Positions 59,819-64,000 of a stretch of 64,000 nt of DNA are shown one piece after another. Location: NCBI RefSeq assembly GCF_043876835.1, contig NZ_JBAWJZ010000005.1:62001-126000 (forward strand). The letters are read 5' to 3'. The DNA is from Yeosuana sp043876835 (GTDB taxonomy: Bacteria; Bacteroidota; Bacteroidia; Flavobacteriales; Flavobacteriaceae). The stretch's first letter is position 1; every line of letters begins with the position of its first letter. The position numbers and the translations under genes were made by a program. Below the pieces are notes generated by a model. It did not search any database, was not told the origin of the DNA, and saw only the letters and a program-made list of their open reading frames with translations.

Positions 59819-62344
59819 TTATCCTTCCATATCAAAATCTTCTCCACCATTTCCACGTCCGCCATTTTCACGGTTTCTCTTTTTCTGTTGGTTAAATCTA
59901 TACGTAAAGGAAACATTATAGGTTTGTCCTCCTCTAAACTGCATGTCTCTTGTGCTAAAAAAGGTATCGGTATTTGTTTCTCCTTTAAATCGTCTACTAT
60001 TAAATAAATCACTAATGTTGAAAGCTATTGAAGCTTTCTCTTTAAATAAATCTTTACTAAAAGCTAAATCTGTAGAAAAAATTCCATTTCTAGTGTTTTG
60101 TGCATCTTCACTAGGGCCTCTATAATTTAGGTTTGTTTGCCAATCTATATTACCAGGAAGTGTGTATTTATTATTTAAGCGTATATTCCAACTAATATTA
60201 TCTGCGTCATAATTAACGCCTTGATAATCACCTTTTGTAACAGATTTGAAGAAATTGAAATCTGTATTCATGCGCCATTTTTTAGTTGGGTTATAATTTA
60301 AATTAAACTCAAAACCATAGCGGTCATTCGTTGCCAAATTAATTGGTGTTCTTTGTACTACAGGTATTTCTTGATTGTTTATTAAAACGGTTTCCCCAGT
60401 TTCAAAACTTACCCAATTACTGTCATTTTTTTCATGCTGATAATAAATGGATGTACTTAATGTAAATTTATTAAATTGATTTAAATACCCTAAATCAAAT
60501 AAACCAGAATAACTTGGGTCTAAATCTGGATTTCCTTGAAATATATTAGTAAGACTGGTTCTAGAAGGAAATGGATTTAAATGATGTCCTCTTGGTCGTT
60601 GTAATCTTCTACTGTATCCTAATGTAAAACTTTCTTTTTCACTCAGTTCATAGCTAAAATTAATTGTTGGAAATAAGCCTGTAATGTTTTTCTTTTTAAA
60701 ATCACCACTTGTGGGTTGATCAATAGTGGTTTGGGTATTCTCCATACGTAAACCTAATAGATAGGAAAACTTATTTATTTTACTTCCAAACTGAGTGTAT
60801 AAGGCATTTATATATACTTTGAAATTGAAAATATTAGAAAGATTAGTATCAATTTCAAAAGCATTTGTATTTGTATTTAAAAGTTCAACGGTATAGTCAG
60901 TTGTTTTTGTGTTAAAATTACCTCTATAACCAATTTCAAATTGACTATTTTCTCCAATTGGTAATACATAATCTGATTGTAATAAAATGTCTTGTTGGTC
61001 ATCTAAGGTTTTAACATTTTCACTTTCAATATTTTCACTTATTATCAATGATTGTTTATCTTCATTACTGTCTTCGTATTGAAAATCAAAAGTAAGTTTA
61101 TGGCCACTTGTTTTAAAATTCTTGGTGAAATTAGTTGAATATTGAATGGTTTTACTACTACCGTTTTCTGGATCTAAACGATTACTTTCTCCAGTAAAAT
61201 TAAGATTTTCATCAAATTGCAATATTTTGTTTTTAGAATCTTGAGAATTGTCAGAATCTCTGTAGACCAATGAGGTTGTTAACGATGCAGAATCATTAAT
61301 ATACCACTCAAGCCCTGTATTAGTAGTTATTCCCTTTCTTGCATTGTTCCAATCTCTTTTTTCATCTACATAATTTCCTATATTTTTGTATTGAGTATTG
61401 GTATATGAGTGACCTATGGATTCTCTATAATTGTAACTTGAAGTATTAAAAAAGTTAACATTACCAGTTCTATAATTTACATTTCCAGAAATTCCAGCAG
61501 AATTTGGGTGACCAACATTTGCCGTGATAGCACCATTAAAACCTTGTAGTTTGCTTCTGCGTAAAATAATGTTTAAAATTCCTGCAGTCCCTTCAGATTC
61601 ATAACGAGCCGAAGGTGATGTTATAACTTCTACACGTTCAATGGATTCGGCTGGAAGTTGACGTAAAGCATCGGTAGAATTTAAACCTACTAATCCAGAT
61701 GGTTTACCGTTAATTAAAATTCTTACATTATCATTTCCTCGTAAAGCGACGTTACCTTCAACATCAACAGATACTGATGGTATATTGTCTAAAACATCAC
61801 TTACAGTTCCTCCTCGAACAGTTAAATCTTTTCCTACGTTGTATATTTTTTTATCTAATTTAAGCTCAACAGTAGTTCTCTCTGCTATTACTTCAACGGC
61901 CTGAAGCGCTTCTAAGTTAATTTCTAAATAAAAATTACCAATATTTTCATCCTTATTTATTACTCTGTTTTGAATAGTTTGTTTTTTATAAGAAATATAT
62001 TCTATTAAAATATCATAAACACCAACTTTTACTGGTATGCTGAAATGACCTTTAGAATCTGTAATGCCTCCAGTTTCTATTTTATTTTCTTTCTTATTAA
62101 AAAAACTTACAGTAGCATATTCTAAAGGATCATTGGTTTCACTATCAAACACTGTTCCTGTAATGGTTACATCACTAAGTATTGTTGTGGTATAATTTGT
62201 TGATTTTATATCATTCTGTTGTGAAAGACCAGTGTTAATTAAAGGTGAATATTTAAGATTGCCTGATTTTTCAGATAATGATTGAGAATTCACCAAAGTA
62301 GAAAACGATAGGGTAATAATTGTGGTTAGGAGTATTTTATACAT
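59819..62344 (-). CDS. Outer-membrane receptor-like protein (TonB-dependent-receptor fold, barrel family)
   Basis: 841 residues. Leader ends STLVNSQ. Residues about 55-140 form a carboxypeptidase-regulatory-like domain (VTITGTVFDSETNDPLEYAT). Residues about 150-260 form the plug (GGTVSDVLDNIPSVSVDVEG, NVRILINGKPSGLVGLNSTD, ERVEVITSPSARYESEGTAG). The rest is a 22-strand-like barrel of the outer membrane protein beta-barrel family (YSLGYSRRLQRPRGHHLNPF-like motif). The C-terminus is an Arg/Gly-rich tail after the last strand, where such barrels normally end in an aromatic residue. No SusD partner or TonB box was recognised, so a nutrient-import role is uncertain. Confidence 0.92.
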   Translation of the reverse strand: MYKILLTTIITLSFSTLVNSQSLSEKSGNLKYSPLINTGLSQQNDIKSTNYTTTILSDVTITGTVFDSETNDPLEYATVSFFNKKENKIETGGITDSKGHFSIPVKVGVYDILIEYISYKKQTIQNRVINKDENIGNFYLEINLEALQAVEVIAERTTVELKLDKKIYNVGKDLTVRGGTVSDVLDNIPSVSVDVEGNVALRGNDNVRILINGKPSGLVGLNSTDALRQLPAESIERVEVITSPSARYESEGTAGILNIILRRSKLQGFNGAITANVGHPNSAGISGNVNYRTGNVNFFNTSSYNYRESIGHSYTNTQYKNIGNYVDEKRDWNNARKGITTNTGLEWYINDSASLTTSLVYRDSDNSQDSKNKILQFDENLNFTGESNRLDPENGSSKTIQYSTNFTKNFKTSGHKLTFDFQYEDSNEDKQSLIISENIESENVKTLDDQQDILLQSDYVLPIGENSQFEIGYRGNFNTKTTDYTVELLNTNTNAFEIDTNLSNIFNFKVYINALYTQFGSKINKFSYLLGLRMENTQTTIDQPTSGDFKKKNITGLFPTINFSYELSEKESFTLGYSRRLQRPRGHHLNPFPSRTSLTNIFQGNPDLDPSYSGLFDLGYLNQFNKFTLSTSIYYQHEKNDSNWVSFETGETVLINNQEIPVVQRTPINLATNDRYGFEFNLNYNPTKKWRMNTDFNFFKSVTKGDYQGVNYDADNISWNIRLNNKYTLPGNIDWQTNLNYRGPSEDAQNTRNGIFSTDLAFSKDLFKEKASIAFNISDLFNSRRFKGETNTDTFFSTRDMQFRGGQTYNVSFTYRFNQQKKRNRENGGRGNGGEDFDMEG

Positions 62345-62438
62345 TTATAATTTTTAATATAAGACTGTAAAAATATTCTAAAGTTTAAGCTGTATTGGTT
62401 AATGTTTTGTTAAAAGAAAATGTTTAAAAATATACCAA

Positions 62439-62780
62439 TTATAATATGTCGATTATTTTTTCAGATGGTCTTCCAATGACTGCTTTATCACCATTTATTA
62501 CAATTGGTCTTTCAATTAATTTAGGGTTTTGTACCATTAAACTAATAATATCAGAATCGGTTAATGTTTTGTCTTTAAAGTTTTCTTTCCAGACAGATTC
62601 ATTTTTTCTGATCAATTCGATAGGTTTAATACCTAGCTTTGATATAATTTCTTTTAACTCTTTTTCATCAGGAGTATTTTCTAAATAATTAACTACTTCA
62701 AATTCTTTACCGAAATCTTCTAAGAGTTTTAATCCAATTCTAGATTTACTGCATCTATTGTTATGATAAATTTTGATCAT
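62439..62780 (-). CDS. ArsC/Spx-family protein (glutaredoxin-type arsenate reductase-like)
   Basis: 113 residues of the thioredoxin-like ArsC family. The catalytic-type Cys is in HNNRCSKSRIGLKLLED at about residue 10; ELIRKNESVWKEN and LIERPIVINGDKAVIGRPSE are the other family blocks (the RP motif near the C-terminus contacts substrate). Such genes occur without any arsenic operon in most Bacteroidota, as here, so the physiological substrate is unclear. It lies between the receptor and prfB, 13 bp after prfB's stop, on the same strand. Confidence 0.9.
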   Translation of the reverse strand: MIKIYHNNRCSKSRIGLKLLEDFGKEFEVVNYLENTPDEKELKEIISKLGIKPIELIRKNESVWKENFKDKTLTDSDIISLMVQNPKLIERPIVINGDKAVIGRPSEKIIDIL

Positions 62781-62792
62781 GAGTATTTAATA

Positions 62793-63900
62793 TTAAAATG
62801 ATTTATCTTCTTCTTTTTGCCCCATCATCATTAAATAAGCTTTTAAAAATGGGCTAATATCTCCATTCATAACAGCATCAACATTGCTGGTTTCATGTCC
62901 CGTTCTCACATCTTTAACCAATTTGTAGGGTTGCATAACATAATTACGTATTTGACTTCCCCATTCAATTTTCATTTTGCCTGCTTCAATATCTTCTCTT
63001 TGAGCTAATTGTTTTTGCAATTCAATTTCATAAAGTTGAGATTTAAGCATTTGTAGAGCCCTAGCTCTATTATCATGTTGAGAACGTGTTTCTGAACATG
63101 AAATTTGAATTCCAGTAGGTTTATGTGTTAATTGGACCTTGGTTTCAACTTTATTTACATTTTGTCCACCAGCGCCACTCGAACGAGCAGTTGTTATTTC
63201 AATATCTGCTGGATTAATCTCAATTTCTATGGTGTCATCAACTAAAGGATATACGTAAACTGAGGCAAAACTTGTATGTCGTTTTGCATTACTGTCAAAT
63301 GGAGAAATTCGCACTAATCGATGAACTCCATTTTCACCTTTAAGCCATCCAAAAGCAAAATCACCTTCAATTTCTATCGTTACAGTTTTTATACCTGCAA
63401 CATCGCCTTCTTGGAAGTTTAATTCTTTAACCTTAAAGCCATTTTTTTCAGCATACATTAAATACATACGCATGAGCATGCTTGCCCAATCACAGCTTTC
63501 AGTTCCACCAGCACCTGCTGTAATTTGTAAAACTGCACTTAAGCTGTCTCCTTCATCAGAAAGCATATTTTTGAACTCAATATTTTCAAGAAGAGAATAA
63601 ACTTTTTCGTAGTGTTCTTCAACTTCTAACATTGAAGATTCGCCTTCTTTGTAGAACTCGTAAAGAACTTCTATGTCTTCTAAAAGTGATACGGAATTAT
63701 TATAGTCTTCAACCCATTTTTTCTTTACACGAAGCGATTTCATTACTAATTCGGCTGATTTTGAATCATCCCAAAAATTAGGTGCAAAAGTTTGTTCTTC
63801 CTCGTTTTGTATTTCTATAAGTTTGGCATCAACGTCAAAGATAGTGCCTAAGTTTGTCTAGGCGGTTTTTTAGAGCTTTGATTTGGTCTTGAGTAATCAT
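62793..63900 (-). CDS. prfB: Peptide chain release factor 2, with programmed +1 frameshift
   Basis: Recognises UGA and UAA stop codons and frees the finished protein. The true start is ATG 63900 in a short first frame (ITQDQIKALKNRLDKLRHYL) that ends at an in-frame TGA (63837-63835). The slippery TATCTTTGAC (CTT at 63840-63838, then TGA) is identical to that of E. coli prfB. A +1 shift on CTT skips base 63837 and leads into the main frame from GAC (63836-63834), which continues VDAKLIEIQNEEEQ to the stop at 62793. The joined product is about 368 residues. SPF (ISPFDSNAKRH) and GGQ (SSGAGGQNVNKVETK) motifs are present. The shift lets UGA-limited release control its own factor. Confidence 0.96.
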
Positions 63901-63914
63901 TAACAGAATTTTTA

Positions 63915-63922
63915 CAAAAATA
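63915..63922 (-). promoter_or_regulatory. TAnnTTTG promoter element for prfB
   Basis: TATTTTTG on minus, 14 bases before the ATG at 63900, with a TTG at 63943-63941 about 18 bases further upstream. This is near the Bacteroidota spacing and supports the 63900 start. Confidence 0.5.
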
Positions 63923-64000
63923 ACACTTAAATAGTAATTACAATATTAAAATCGTTTATGTAGGTAAATTATGCATTTGAAAGAATTTATTTGTTTAGCA

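Noticed and set aside
62439..62780. Arsenic-resistance locus
   Set aside because: Only an ArsC/Spx-fold protein is present, with no arsR, arsB or acr3 neighbour; such proteins are common without arsenic genes.
63970..64000. Possible start of a plus-strand gene (ATG at 63970, reading HLKEFICLA)
   Set aside because: Only ten codons are visible before the window ends; too little to support a gene.

Overview
The window is a chromosomal stretch from a marine-type member of the Flavobacteriaceae (phylum Bacteroidota). Several things point there: AT-rich DNA with dense gene packing, no Shine-Dalgarno sequences, promoter elements of the Bacteroidota form TAnnTTTG, a type IX secretion gene (PorQ) and a cargo protein with a type IX C-terminal sorting domain, a bacillithiol gene (bshA), a fused branched-chain 2-oxoacid dehydrogenase E1, and many best-recognised families that are Bacteroidota-specific. 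No tRNA, rRNA, CRISPR array, prophage or intact insertion sequence was seen.

Layout. 1-6.5 kb: the start of lptD (minus, cut by the window edge), then an amidase, an MCE lipid-transport protein, two Fe-S proteins and two small conserved genes on plus. 6.5-9.7 kb: a thioredoxin-like protein, ApbE flavin transferase, a DUF4266 lipoprotein and a DUF3570 protein, probably one extracytoplasmic flavin/redox operon. 9.8-14.3 kb: a GH3 glycosidase fused to a beta-lactamase-type domain, bshA and a small membrane protein. 14.5-18.7 kb: a spondin-domain lipoprotein divergent from a two-component system, then a small outer-membrane barrel. 19-25.9 kb: aroC, a dicarboxylate symporter, a rhodanese, then on minus a DCC thiol protein, a MutS2 without Smr domain, a hypothetical and DoxX. 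25.9-35 kb (minus): the E1 alpha/beta fusion, a large M1-peptidase-like protein without its zinc site, a LOG-family protein and uvrA.

35-44 kb: small conserved genes, a decayed GIY-YIG nuclease gene between short palindromic repeats, gamma-glutamyltransferase, an acyl-carrier-protein phosphodiesterase-like gene, glmM, a 200-bp palindromic element, a DUF4256 gene, a lipid A type acyltransferase and a rhomboid protease. 44-52.5 kb: lon, porQ, cmk, a type IX cargo, a BON-LysM protein and rpsA. 52.6-59.8 kb: pyrR-pyrB-STAS-like-rnz, pdxH, a CAP-domain lipoprotein, fumC, a 1-Cys peroxiredoxin and a small membrane protein. 59.8-64 kb (minus): a large outer-membrane receptor-like protein, an ArsC-like protein and prfB, whose reading frame is interrupted by the classic programmed +1 frameshift.

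Most of the window is ordinary core genome. The parts that deserve a second look are the ApbE/DUF4266/DUF3570 operon, the zinc-site-less M1-like/barrel protein, the spondin/two-component locus, and several families of short palindromic intergenic repeats (near 4.5, 20.1, 35.6, 36.1, 40.9 and 49.8 kb). I did not find a convincing wholly new system such as a defence island or an unknown mobile element with its own enzymes.
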